This document shows, in pieces, positions 11,235-28,375 of a stretch of 64,000 nucleotides of DNA. The position numbers and the translations under genes were made by a program. The stretch comes from Xestospongia bergquistia. Its lineage: Eukaryota; Porifera; Demospongiae; Haplosclerida; Petrosiidae. The stretch lies in assembly GCA_963965975.1 (NCBI GenBank), contig OZ014414.1:8985230-9049229 (forward strand). The letters run 5' to 3'. Below the pieces are notes generated by a model. The model was not told where the DNA came from, did no database searches, and saw nothing but the letters and a program-made list of their open reading frames with translations. Within the stretch, counting starts at the first letter, position 1; every line of letters starts with the position of its first letter.

Positions 11235-14200
11235 ATGGCTGCAAAGGAACTACCTCAAACTCAACATCTAGGTAACATACAAGACCTGATATAACTGTTA
11301 GTTATTTTAATATCTTACTTCTCTTCATTTAGATATTTCAGATATTTTGAAGAAGACTCCCACTGAATATGAGCTACTCAATCTATTAGCTGATGTTAGT
11401 AACTTGTGGTATGACATTGGGTTAAGCCTCAAAGTTCCTCACAGTATTTTGGATGATTTGATGAGTAGTACAAAGAATAGAAAATACAAGCTAGTTCAAG
11501 TTATTTATAGCTGGTTAACTACTACTGAGTCACATCTTGTTACCTGGGAAACAGTGATTGATGCTATTAAGAGTCCTATTGTTAATAATAACAAGAAAGT
11601 TACTGAAATACATCAACATTTAACTAAAGGTAAGTTAATATAATATTTATTTGTACAGTTAGTGAATAAGTGTTTGTTCCTTAGTGAAAGAAGATACTCT
11701 CCAAAGTTTTATTAGAGAGATATCACAGTGTCTGATTAATCCTGTAAAAGTGTCCCAGCTCCTATTTAGTGAGAAATGTATCAGCGAAGAAACACTTGAT
11801 AAAATGGAGTCATTGAAGGGTTCCCCAGATGAGAAGAAGACAACTCTGTTATCTGCTATACACACAGCAATATCTTCCGACTGCAAGAAGTTGAAAGTTT
11901 TAGCTACAGTACTGTCCAAGTTTGAGGAGACAAGACTTTTATCTGAAACATTTATCAGTGAATATAGTAAGAGTTTTACTCACTATTAACTTACTGTATA
12001 ATTGCTTATTTTCTTAGCTCAAAAGTATCCAGATGATGATATGACAGCAGTTCAAGAGATAGCAATGACAGGTCATAGTGGTCATCAATATCAAGGTACT
12101 AGTGACTCAATGGAGGGTATAGAATTTGATCATACAATGGAGGACTTGCAATATCAGGTTAATACCAATATTGTTCATAAAATCAATGTACATGTTGTTG
12201 CTTAGCAATCTCATGAAATGACAGAATTAAGTACATCAAATACAAGAAAGCGACTGAGAAAAGACAAAGAGATACCTGATGAGGACTTAATACCAAAAAA
12301 GAAGAAGCTTTATTTAGAAGCACCATCTGATTCTAATGGTATATATATAATAGTTAATATATATTTAGTAAATTCTATTTTATAGAGCAAGCTTCTCTGG
12401 CCAGTGACATTTTACGTTGTCATTATGGCACTCTCTCTCAATGTCTTAAATATCCTGTTAGGGTAGCACGGTTACTACATGATGAAGGTGTTATTTCTAA
12501 TGAAGTATTAGTAAGTATACGAGATGAGGCACGTTCTAAATCTGAAGAAAATGCACTATTTGTCTTGTTACAAGCTGTACGTCATGCTGTACATACCAAC
12601 TATCATAATCTCGAGGTCTTTGCTAGTGTACTCTTAAAACAAACTAGCAATGTACCATGTGCTAATGCTATCATACAGGATTGTCGTGAGTACTAACATA
12701 GACTTTACTGTTGCTATAAGTCTATTTTAATAGGTAAAGTATTTCCTGACTATGACTTACAAGTAACATATGCTGGAAGTAGTGAAGGGAGTCAAACATT
12801 AGGTAATTACTAGGAGAGATTTAACTTCCATTTAAATTATTTTTAATGTATAGATAAAGCCTTAAAACCTATTCCAATTCCCCGAAAGTTAGACACCACA
12901 TTTGGGTCAATCAGAAAAAAATTTGGAATAGCCTTCAGCAAAATCCGAGAAGCAATTAACCAAAGTCCTCCACCTCTGGATAAATTGATGTGCTTTTTTG
13001 CTGATAGTTATCCTCACCTTGAAACTGAAATAACTCATTCAAAGTCCATTGATGATGTCTTAAATGTTGTACGTGATCATTGTACACTGATTAATATCAG
13101 TTGTCTGGAGGGTATTGTGGAGAGATTTGATATCACAGAAGCAGAGACACATATACAAGCATACAAAGATGTTGTTCAGTCATTTTGTAAGGAAACAAAA
13201 GCTTCTCTATGTCTAGAAGAAACCTTCAAAGAAAGGAAAAGTCATTCTCTTCTCAAATGTGAGACAGCTGAATTTATCTTAGACTGGGATCCTACCAACT
13301 ACACATTACAAGATATACGAGACATTATTGCTGAATCAGTTGAAGATAATGTACAGATTTGTGTCATTAGAGAGGGCAAGTCTATCATTGTCACTTGTTT
13401 TTTTCCGCTCAGTCTAATCACGTCAATTATTGCCAGAGCTCAGGAGACTCTTGAAATAATGAAAGAGAAAGGATTACTTCAACTTACAGTTGGTCACTGT
13501 GTCATTTACAATCATAGAAGAGATAAAGTAAGAGATGAGTAGTATTAGATAACAGTTACTACATGTGTTGTTTGTTGATATATAGGAGGTTAGAACTATT
13601 GTAGAAGAGAATACAAAGGAGTTAAGAAGTCAACTTGAACTACAACAAACCATCAGTAAAAAGAAGACTGTGGAATTGTCATCTGTTAAAAAACAAAATG
13701 AAGGTATTTGTCCATATAGTCAATAACCATTATTAAACTGTCTATTATCCTATTGTGTGAGTGTGTGTGGGTGTACATTCCTTCTTACTATATTCATGAA
13801 ATTATGAATTTGATTTGTAATTTTAATTTACTAAATATAGTACAACTGTTTTACAACTCAATATTATTACATAGAAATGAGACAAATGAAAAAGGATATT
13901 GAAGATTTAACATCACAACTAAGAGATAGAGACAAACAAATTGACACATTAAAACAGAACTTGAAAGGTAATTGATATTAATAAAATAAATTAATAATTG
14001 AGTGGGAGATTAAAGGAAACACTAAAAAGAAAGAGACTAAATCTATTAGAGTAATTGGAGCTAACATCATGTTACTCATTAATTACACAATAATATGAAA
14101 GACTAGTGGGACAGTATTAGACTATATACTTTAACACTTAATGTTTTGGGTTTATGAGGTAGAGATCATTATAAATATTCTAATATAGGACTGTCTTACT

Positions 14201-17200
14201 AAGTACTGGATTTTTACTGTGGGTTTAGTTATAATTGTAGTAATGAGATTCATAGCTGACTGTATTGGATTAGTGATTGGTATATCAGGTAATGATAAAA
14301 CTCACATTCCCACATTTTGTAAGCTTGTCTTCTGATAAACCTTCCATACAGTTGGAGACAAGTCTGTTTGTAATTAATTAATATTAATGTTAAATTAATG
14401 AATATACAATTATATAATATTAACACATCATGTGTCACTTGTCAATACTTGGACATTATTTGTGAATTTTTCATTTTTAGCTACTGAGGAAGAATTGTTT
14501 TCAGTTGAAAAACAAAGAGAAATAGAAGAACAACAGAAGATAACATTGACATTACAACTAAGAGATAAAGACAAAGAAAATGAGACATTAAAACAAAGTT
14601 TACAAGGTAATTAATATTAATATAACAAATAATATTTTAATGAGAAAAGATTATAAAAATGAAGTCAATAAATAAAGATAGTAATATTTGTTAATAGTTG
14701 TCTAGTATCCTAAATTTGTACATGTATATTTAAATTTTGTTTCTACTATTTGAGATCATGAATATAATTTATCATACTGAGTACATGTATAATATAATAT
14801 ATTGTATAATATTGTTATATATAGAAATGAAAGAAAAACAGGTTGAAAGTTTGACATCACTTCCAAAAAGAAAGGAAGGTATTATTAATACAATAGCTAT
14901 CACTAACATAGTTCATGTCACATATTTGTCAATAGTTATATATACATTGTGATCACTTGTTTTCTCTTAGTTATTGAGAAGGAATTTATGTCAATGGCTG
15001 ATGAAAGACAGAAAGAAATAGAGAAATTACAAGACATAACCACATCATTGACATTACAACTACAAGAGAGAGATGAACAGATTGAGGAATTAAAACAGAG
15101 TTTAAAAGGTAACTATTATAATATGTACATGTAGATATTATAATATTGAGTGAGTGAATCTAAACAAGTGAGAATGTGGTCAATTTATTTAACCTTAGTA
15201 CTGTGGGTTTAGTTATAATTGTAGTAATGAGATTCATAGACAGCTGTATTGGAAATAAATGACAGAACATATTAACTGAGGTGAAGAGATGTGGTTTACT
15301 TTGTAAGGATGTCTTGTATAGAATTGTCAACTTGACCTCTAACTATAAAAATGACAAATTTAGATTCTAACAGTTGATGTAATGGTTTAAATACTTTAAA
15401 TTGATCAATAAACTTATTATAATCTACAATGTAGTTAGATTTGGGATATAAAATATAATGACAGTCCTCAAATACATTGTCACTATTGACTATCACTTGT
15501 CATTGTATATTACTTGATGTAGCATTTACCTCAAAGACTCATAAACCACTAACTGATCAAGGACTTGAAGAGACCCAAACAAAGTCTAGTCAAGAAGATG
15601 AGTCCACACCATCTATCATTGAAACTACAGGTAATAATGTAAATTATATTTTATAATTATTTCATATAGTCTTTACTATCAGAATTTAAAGATAAGAGTT
15701 CAGCTGACATCAAAGAGTCAGATATTGAACAGTCAGATTATGATGTAGATGATAAACAGTCAGATCATGATGCAGATGATGAGCATTCAGATATAGAAGG
15801 TATGTCATATTATAAATGTATAATACTCAGTGTATATCATAACAAGGCTAGATTTTATTTTCAAGTTTTTTAACACTGAAATGATTCAGTTAATATATCA
15901 TATCCTATAGTTCAGATGTTAAATGTTATATGAGATGATACATTTTATTATTATGTAGATTCAAAGTCTCCATTATCAGAACAGTTAAAAGAAAAGAGCT
16001 CATTAATGACAGGTCGTGACATCTTGTTACCTACTAGTCAACAACAAAGATATCAAAGTAGGTTGAATTTAAAATTAGAGACCATGTGTATGACATTATT
16101 GGTAAAGTTCCTTGTATTATCAATAACATGACTATTGTCTTGTGACATACTTTGTACAGTTGTCTTGGTGATAGTTATAGATTGTCATATATAGTATGGT
16201 GAGGTCAGCCCCTTTGGTTAGAGAGAAATGATGTGGTAGCACACACTTATTACAGTTGATGAAAAGGAATTTAATTTTATGAAAAGTGTGATTAATTTTA
16301 TTATATGTTAATATCATAGAGCAACATAATCAACTCAGTCTCTCTCTTGAGTTGGTTTGTGAGACTACAACATAATGTTTTTATTGAGTTAAATCAACAT
16401 GACTAAATGAAAGATATTGTAATACAATAAAGTAAGAAAGGACAAAGAAGTCAATATTTCAGAATGAAACATCTAATGATATTTGTTTGGACTTTTTTAG
16501 ATCAAAGCAGTTTTCAGCCACACCCACTATAAAAACAATGTAGTTTGTCATGTACAAGTTCAATAGACTGTGGTTGTATCAGGAATGTTAGTGAAAGAGA
16601 CAACTTTACTATATAGTATGGACTAACTGTACTCTTCATCCTCTCTAAGTGAAGGGGTTGGCTTTACCAGACTACTGTTACTATAAATACAATAATTCAC
16701 AAATTAGAATAATTTAATATATCAAGGAAAGAGTCAAATCAATTGATAACTCATTTTATTTGTAATTCCTTCTACTTTTGTTTATATCTATTAACATGTA
16801 CTGCTCAATATAGTTACTGTACTTAACCACACCCACCAAACATTTTTGTGACGACAGAGCATTCCTATGTACAATGTAGAGAGATACATAATTTCCTCAT
16901 GTAACAAACATATCAACTCAATTCTGAACTCAATGAAATAGAATGTAATAATGTTTACAATACATATTATAAAGACACTGTAGTCTTGTGTCACCTGATA
17001 TTACAGTAACATTGGACCACACAAGATAAGACAACTCAGACTGTTCATTTCAGTCTCTATTCTTTACCTATTGACAACTATTATCAAATGAACTTTACAC
17101 ATTTCACTTACTATTAACAACAAAAGTATACATGTTAAGAAACAATAAACAGGACATATTCAAACAGGAAATGTCTAAAGAATAATTCATTTCCAGATCT

Positions 17201-18290
17201 TGCATTAGATCAAAACAGTTTAGGAAAAGGTTGATAGTCTATCAGACAATTCCTTTCAAAGCACAGGGGTTGATCTCACCAGACTAAGTTGATATATGAA
17301 TACTAGAAATCAGTAGAACATCTAGACCTCAAATTTAACAGTAAGCTACGCCTCCTGTGGTTCATTGCCCTAGTAACCATATTCAGTAAACAGTAATGGC
17401 TTCCTTTCTTCTTCAGTGTATTGTCTGTGTATTGTAGTGTGTTATAGTATATATTACTATGTGTGTACTATACTATATACTAACTCTGTTTTATAACAGG
17501 AGACACTGGGAGTGTGCAGTGGTATGATGATAACAATAGTGTTATACTCACTAGTCCAAGTGTATTAGAAAGTGAAGATGTTATAAGTAAATTAATAAAA
17601 GAACAACAAACAGGAAAAGAATGGAGTATTAGTCTCTCCTCATCATCTCTTGAAAGTACTGCAGTTATTATAAACAATCTTAATAAGTGTACAGTGTGGA
17701 GTCTTTATATAGAGTACACTTCATTGGACAGTAAGTGTGTATCGATATTATCAGAGATACTAAAAACTAATAAAACAATAAAGAGACTACGGCTGTACTC
17801 CTCTTCACTTACTGGTGGTATCAAACAAGTCAGTGATAGTCTCTTTAATAATAAAACACTTGAGCAGTTATGGTTGTATAATGTTACTGATATCACAGAT
17901 GAAGATATAACTCACTTATCTACTATGTTATCAAGTAATACAACTTTAAAAGTACTATATCTCTACAACTGTAACATCACTGATAATGGAGTCCGATATA
18001 TCTGTGAAGGACTTACTAAAAACCAAACATTGACTACGTTGAACATCGGAGGTAATCATCAGATCACTTCAGTTAGTACCAGTACAATAGCAGATTTAAT
18101 ACAAACAACTACATCATTAACAACACTACGTCTCAACAATACTTCACTAAACAATGATGATATCAAGACAATATGTACATCGCTTAATAAAAATACAATA
18201 AGGAAACTATACTTATCAAGACAACATGAAGAGTATTGTAAAATGTTAGACAGTTATCAAGTTATTAAAGACAGACTTGTGTTTGTGTAA
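11235..18290 (+). CDS. Death/LRR family gene B: Death, two CARD-like domains, conserved module, coiled coil, LRR
   Basis: Seventeen exons splice in frame to about 1191 residues: 11235-11271, 11333-11629, 11685-11966, 12018-12157, 12206-12338, 12386-12685, 12734-12802, 12854-13527, 13586-13703, 13875-13967, 14481-14606, 14825-14878, 14971-15108, 15523-15630, 15683-15799, 15959-16057, 17500-18290. Domains in order are: Death (res. 13-111, with LVTWETVIDAI); a CARD-like helical domain (112-205); a linker with a basic patch (RKRLRK...KKKK, about 265-285) resembling a bipartite NLS; a second CARD-like domain (297-396); an uncharacterised module (420-644) shared with the Death-ankyrin genes; coiled coil (645-820); an acidic Ser/Asp linker (821-928); and RI-type LRRs (929-1191). 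No NACHT, TIR, transmembrane segment or signal peptide is seen. The start is the first ATG of a short MAAKELPQTQHL exon shared with gene C. Function is unknown; a death-fold adaptor or sensor is inferred. Confidence 0.85.
16192..16674. mobile_element. MITE-like element in the large intron of gene B
   Basis: This is the ortholog of the 461-bp element of gene A. It starts TAGTATGGTGAGGTCAGCCC and ends GGCTTTACCAGACTA. It contains no coding capacity. Confidence 0.5.
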
Positions 18291-19880
18291 TAGTAAGTAG
18301 TTTGTTGTTTATTCTTAATTTGTCTTCTCGCTCACTTTTATTTTTTTAAAATTTCTTTTGACTTTCTTTTCTTTTATTAAAAATTTCTTTCTCTAACAAA
18401 ACTAGTAGACAATAAAAATAGAGCAGTTTTGCTTGACACTTACTTTCTCTAACGTCGCACTTTTTTGGACAGCTGCTAATTTGCCGCCTGTAATTATTAT
18501 TTGTGGGTGGGGCATTAATTTTAACTCCTTTGTACTTGTATATATGCTCTGAAGACGTCATGCAGTAAGGAACGTACTAACTTGTATCCCATTTTTGACA
18601 GACTAAAGAAGTCATCATGGTCTATCTTATATTCAGAAGAAATTGAAGACTGCAATTTAACTATAATAATGAGATAGTTCAGTTGAATAATGTAAAGTCC
18701 AACAATACATATTTCTGAAGTAGAGACGTTTACTCACTCACATAATAAAAATGGTGAGATGAAATTAATAGACAACTCCATTAGTCCTATACTCTACATT
18801 GATATATTAATAATGTAGTTATCTCTATAGAAGGGATTGGATACTTTATTGATAATAAGAGAGGAACTAAACCTTTATAGAGTATAATGGACATGAGATC
18901 ACTGGATGTAGAGGTGGAATATTATGAAATGTAAGTTGAAGACAATAATTATCACCTCTCCTCTCTCTTATTAACTAGACTAGGTACAAAGGTCACCAGT
19001 TATACTAGATGTTATACAATCACACACATCAACTGATCCTAATAATTATATTAAATATTATTATTTTAAAACTGTAGGTTTATATTAGTAGACAACAGTA
19101 ATAAATCATTATAATAGTAAGTTCTCTTATTATAATTCTCTACATTATATTGTCTTGTGTTAATAAATCATTTTCCACTTTTAATTATCTTAATGAGCAA
19201 AGTTTATAAAGAAATATTATTACTTCCATTTTAATGTTTTCACAACACAAACAAGACAACAACAATAATATCAATATATATAGTATAAGATATATTCCTG
19301 CTAAGAAGACATGGTAATATTGTTGTAGGTGGAGCTTGTAAGTTGAACGAAATCAAAAAATATTATTCGTCAACTTGTAAAGTTCAACAATGAGATAGAG
19401 AAATTTGCTCACTCAGGTAGATCTAGTGAATGTTGAGATGATGTTAAAGGACAAACTCAAGGAACAATATTATATCTCTAATATAAAGGAGTCTCTACTG
19501 AAGACAAGAGAGAGACAATTGATAAACTGAATACAATATAGTATGTGGAGATTGAATACTATGTAAAGTAAAATGAAATATTGAAGACAGTTATCACCTC
19601 TCCTGTCTCCTCCTCCCCATATAGCTATTAACTAGACTAGGTATAGAGATCACTGGTATTGATCTTATATCAGCTGTAATAGATACACGTTCACAGCTGG
19701 TCCTAATATAAGTCAACTTTAATGAACAAAGTTATAGTTGCTCTCATTACAATGTTCTCATAACACACAATACAACAATAACAATATTATAATGTAGATG
19801 AGTTGAACTCTAAAATAAATATTTGTGTCGAGGGCGTTTCTTATAAACGTAGGCGGTTGATCAATATAGATAGCACTGTA
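18291..19880. repeat. Non-coding duplicated block downstream of gene B
   Basis: This block recurs almost unchanged at 39583-41185 downstream of gene C. It contains two diverged internal copies of a repeat of roughly 500 bp (near 18590-19200 and 19330-19740), sharing TTAACTAGACTAGGTA, TATCACCTCTCCT and GTCCTAATA-like words. There is no convincing ORF. It may be an unclassified repeat or untranslated sequence. Confidence 0.6.
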
Positions 19881-19884
19881 GTAT

Positions 19885-19990
19885 ACCAAATTTTATCCGA
19901 ACCTTTCTCTCTCAGTGTCTCTCTTTTTTTGTCTAAGTTAACTAAAGTAATAGAGTTTTCTTTTATGACAATAGTGGATTTTATCTAACA
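19885..19990 (+). pseudogene. Scar of a deleted Death-ankyrin gene (start fused to 3' UTR)
   Basis: The first 50 bp or so matches codons 3-18 of the Death-ankyrin genes (EPFSLSVSLFLSKLTKV). It runs directly into TTTATGACAATAGTGG...ATCTAACAATTAAATAAG, which is the 3' flank of those genes (compare 31363-31403). The whole middle of the gene is missing. The same scar is at 41193-41300. Confidence 0.65.
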
Positions 19991-20082
19991 ATTAAATAAG
20001 TAATGAGTAATTAAATTATTGAAACCATATTTTACTACAAACAGTAATGTTAGGGAGTTTTTGATATCCAGTTGAGTCGTAA

Positions 20083-20644
20083 TGTCTGAGTCCTTCTCTC
20101 TCAGTGTCCCTCTCCTTTTGTCTAAGTTAACTAAAGTAGTTGATTGGTATGTATTGGGTCTTCATCTTAACATTCCTAAATATGAACTGGATAAGATTCA
20201 AAAGCAGTTCTTATTAAATGAGGGAGTAGGGTGATGTAAAGCAGAGATGTTAGATATGTGGTTGAAGAAGGAGGAAGAACCTCATTGGAGAGTGATAGTA
20301 GATGCTTTAGAGAAAATGAAGAGCTATGAACTAGCTCATGAATTAAGAGATCTGCACCTTGGTGAAGATGAGTCTAAGTCTACAACTTCAGTTTGTAATG
20401 ACAATTCTACTTCAGTCAATCTCCCTTCTATCCTGGTAGAGGAACATGTAGTCAATGATTTCTCTCGTTTGGAGTCTAAATTTGCAAAACTTGTTACTGA
20501 TGTCAAGTTTACCCTCAAAGATAAAGAGGTTTCAGTTATATCAAGACACGATTGGATATATAGAGAATCTTCCAGCTCCTAAAACTCCTGATGAATTAAT
20601 TGGTACTGTAGTTCGATCATACTATCATACTGTAGTTCAATCAT
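20083..20644 (+). pseudogene. Death-ankyrin gene head D1, broken and cut off
   Basis: It starts MSESFSLSVPLLLSKL and follows the Death domain and linker of the intact paralogue at 44830. It has a TGA at about 20233 (CGA in paralogues), loses about 20 bp after DVKFTLKDKE, and has a 2-bp insertion in GYIENLPAP, both frameshifting. Homology stops at ELIGTVVRSYY, followed by a short duplication of ACTGTAGTTC and then hAT sequence. The ankyrin part is absent. A decayed tail of the same family reappears at 27735, about 7.1 kb downstream. Confidence 0.85.
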
Positions 20645-21262
20645 AGTTACTGGAAACAGATTGAGAGTATGGTTGAGTTGTTGAAACCATTTGCTCAATA
20701 CACAAGCTCTGACAAGATAATAAGTATATCAATGGTTATTCCAGTTATTATCAAATTGCACTTACATTTGGAACAAATGGGCAGTGTATATAGATTGTCA
20801 AGTAGTAGATACTATGCATAGAGTGGCGATTTGAGTACATCACTAATCACCAAACAACCAACTTTGACCCTCTTTTTGTAATGTGCACAGTCCTCAATCC
20901 AGGATATAGAGATGAGCAAGTGACAGCTGCAAAAAGTCACTGATTAAATTAAACTAAGGAAGGTGGTATTCAAGCTGCTTCTTTGTCAGAAGAAGAAGCT
21001 GAAGTGAAGAAGTACTCTGAATGTATATATCCAGGTGAAATCGATATATAAAGATTCTTTCATATTTTGGCTAGAAAATCAAAAGATATACCCTCTCCTT
21101 CGTAATGTAGCTTTTGACCTACTGTGTACACCAGCATCAACAGCTCCTGTGGAACATATGTTCTCAACAGGAGATGAAGCAACTTCAGGAAGACACAATC
21201 AGCTCACAGATTCCAACTTAGAAAGAGATATTTTACTTAGAACAACAAATATTTACAGTTAG
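20645..21262 (+). mobile_element. hAT-family transposase remnant (C-terminal part)
   Basis: Fragments read MVELLKPFAQYTSSDKIISI and SMVIPVIIKLHLHLEQMG, then after breaks FWLENQKIYPLLRNVAFDLL and PASTAPVEHMFSTGDEA. These match the central and C-terminal dimerisation regions of hAT transposases (the P-A/S-S-T/A-P-V-E-R/H-x-F-S signature). Multiple stops and missing N-terminal parts show it is dead. It adjoins the cut end of the Death-ankyrin pseudogene. Confidence 0.8.
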
Positions 21263-21526
21263 TATAGCAATAACATAGTTATAGGAAATATTGCTACATT
21301 GTTATGGTTACATGTATTTAACTAACTTTCTTTAAAACTAAAACTATAACCAAAATGCTTCACATTATAGTAACTAAAGCTATAAAAAAAACTAAAACAA
21401 AATTAGATTTACTACTAAAACTAATACTAATACTAAAATTACTTTCATTAACACTAACAGTATTATAATAAAATATGTTAAAAAGGATAGCTTTAAATCA
21501 CTCCTCTCTTCCAAGAACCAACATTG
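21263..21526. other. AT-rich spacer between hAT remnant and CTP synthase 1
   Basis: It is low-complexity, with ACTAAAACTAA-like words around 21330-21450. Similarity to the downstream flank of the second CTP synthase copy starts at about 21480. No gene is seen. Confidence 0.5.
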
Positions 21527-26033
<4,507 letters not shown>

Positions 26034-26176
26034 ATTGCTTCTAAAAAAGAAAAATATAATAAAGATGATGACATCGTGTTGCAACAGCAATTCATGGATT
26101 CCATAGATGTGTTATCATTACTAAGTTAATGCCAAAACGACATACTTTTTCTCAAGCAGCTCTTTATGGAATACGA
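26034..26176. promoter_or_regulatory. 5' region of CTP synthase 1
   Basis: Homology to the upstream region of CTP synthase 2 extends only to about 26150, leaving about 120 bp of shared 5' sequence. Beyond that point the two loci differ. Copy 1 therefore kept little of the parental promoter, which in copy 2 is shared with MCM8. Confidence 0.4.
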
Positions 26177-26495
26177 ACTACGACAAAAATAGGCGTCCAA
26201 TTCACGATTATTGTATATACAATTCACGATTGTTACATATATAGTCAAAATTCACGATTCTACAGGTAATTCACGATATTGCATATTCAAATTTCATGAT
26301 TTTACTGAGAAATAGGCGGTTTTCATCGAGAATTGCAAGTTCACTATAAAATCATAAATTCGTGAATTGCAATAATCGAGAATTTTTGGTAAAGTCGGGA
26401 ATCGAGAAGTAGAATAATCGCGAATTCAATCAAAGTAAAATCGTGAATTTTGAATATGCAATAATCATGAATTGGACGCAAATTTTTGTCGTAGT
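26177..26495. mobile_element. MITE with 36-bp inverted ends and internal CACGAT words
   Basis: The left end ACTACGACAAAAATAGGCGT continues CCAATTCACGATTATTG, and the right end is its near-perfect reverse complement ending TTGTCGTAGT. Between them the word AATTCACGATT or its reverse complement recurs about ten times with variation. There is no ORF. No target-site duplication was convincingly identified. Confidence 0.75.
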
Positions 26496-27734
26496 TTGAA
26501 TTCTATAGTTATAAGTTGATATGTCACTAAACACGTCGTGGTTCTTGAGTTATGGTAAGTTTTGCTTAAATGAACGATAAATGACGCGCGATTAATATTC
26601 AAATTAATAAACGGAGGTACGCCCAATTTTCTATGACAACACCACTCAAGACGCAAACAATTTTACAATCACATTCTTCTTGAAAATGAATAGCAAGAAA
26701 TGCTCCATTGTTAAGGCTCTAAACAAGCTTTGTTCTTCATCTCTCATCAACAGTGACTAGGCCGAACTTGAAGCTTTTATCGAAGAATTCATGATAGATA
26801 CTATAGACTATATAGGTAACCGGAATTGGGAACGCCCACGCACTTCCGGCACAGTCCTCCTCCATCTCTGCATGTAAACTATGGCTTACAGTGCTCTTGT
26901 TTCTTCTGAAATGAGTATGTAGTATTTTTGGAATTTTTACTTTACTTAAGTGATACTTTATAATAAATATTTATTTGAAGTAATTGATATTTTCCTTATA
27001 ATTTACTGATAATTTTATAGGTCATAATCACCGTAACACAGAAGTCTTTTTGGTAGTATATATTACAAGGAGCTCTTTCAGATGGTTTTAAAATTGGTAC
27101 ACCAGTTGCTACACAAGTGTTAGATAGTGCAGACCTCCTGTTTAAATAGTGCTCTAGGCCTGAAACAGAGAGATTGTATCAACTTTTGCAACCTGTCTAA
27201 TAAATGAATGTCATCTGCTCTTGAACAAGATAATTGTAAGAATAAGAAAGGAGAGAATATTGGGAAGACATCATGAAATCAGGACGTCAGAGCACTTTAG
27301 GTCTATATAAGTATAGTTTCCTTCAAGCATCGATTGGTTGCTCAAGCAATCCCACTTTGTATCAGTACATTACTAATCAAATATATAGCTAGTGGGATAA
27401 TTATCCAGGTCATTAGTGCTACTTCTATCAAAAGTTGTCACAATGACCAACATTTAGATCTAATATGTGAAGAAAAAAATACAATAAGATATTCAGGTTG
27501 TTAACTTGTAAAAAAATCTTCAAAAAAACTTTAAAATGGTGTGATAACATGGCTATAGTCAATCAATTCAATCTTTTTAAAAATAATCCAAAGGAATGAA
27601 ATCTCTTAGCACATACAAGGAATGGAAAGGAGCATGAATATAAATTAACTTTGGAAGGGATACAATTAAAGATCTGGGATTTGACCTGTACTTTAACTTC
27701 TATACTACAATCTAATATTTCTCTTACCCATCCG
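26496..27734. other. Intergenic region with a possible small relic
   Basis: Around 26686-26815 a frame reads MNSKKCSIVKALNKLCSSSL, then after a TAG AELEAFIEEFM, followed by a donor-like gtaac. This could be a relic first exon. I do not recognise it. The remaining sequence is AT-rich without supported genes. Confidence 0.35.
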
Positions 27735-27995
27735 AAAATCCTGAGATTACTCAACTACTCATACTTCATGTGGGTGATGATAATACAGGATATAGACAAT
27801 CTACTGAACCAGAGCAATGAATTCAACAGCTGCCACCTGACAACCATTTTTATAAACCACCTTCACATTCTCTAATAACCTCCATTGATGAGATATAACA
27901 TGGCATTGAACGTCCTCTATCTCCACAAGAACAGTTAAACAAACTCAAGATGAAGAAGACATCACACCTCAACAACAACAACAACAATATTAAAC
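27735..27995 (+). pseudogene. Tail relic of a Death-ankyrin gene
   Basis: This decayed copy matches the C-terminal tail of the gene at 41379-43698: PEITQLL, the GYRQSTEP region, LITSIDEI, then a CAA-rich poly-Gln end followed by a stop. It carries in-frame stops. It marks the right side of the interval that holds the hAT remnant and CTP synthase 1. The block from here to 31425 parallels 43450-47135. Confidence 0.75.
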
Positions 27996-28375
27996 ATGTT
28001 TTGTAATTTGCTATTAAGTTAGTGTTAGTGTTTTACAATGTATGTTGTTATATATTGTTATTTTTTAGTTGTTTTTATAGAAAAGTTTGACTAGTGTTTT
28101 AAAATATTAATTTATTAATGAAAGTATTACTTAAACTGGTTTAGGGTGTGGTTTGGACTCTGATCATTAAAAATGTGGCAACTAATTATTAATAATTAAT
28201 AATTACTTATAAATGGACTGAAGTACATCCACACTGATACTACATCAATTATTGTAACTACTTAAATTTATTGATGTTTATGTCATGAACACATTGATGA
28301 CTTCTATTGTAGTTTGTTAAAAATGTGTTTATAATATATAGCTATTATTATGTATCTAGTAAGTATGTTTTATAA

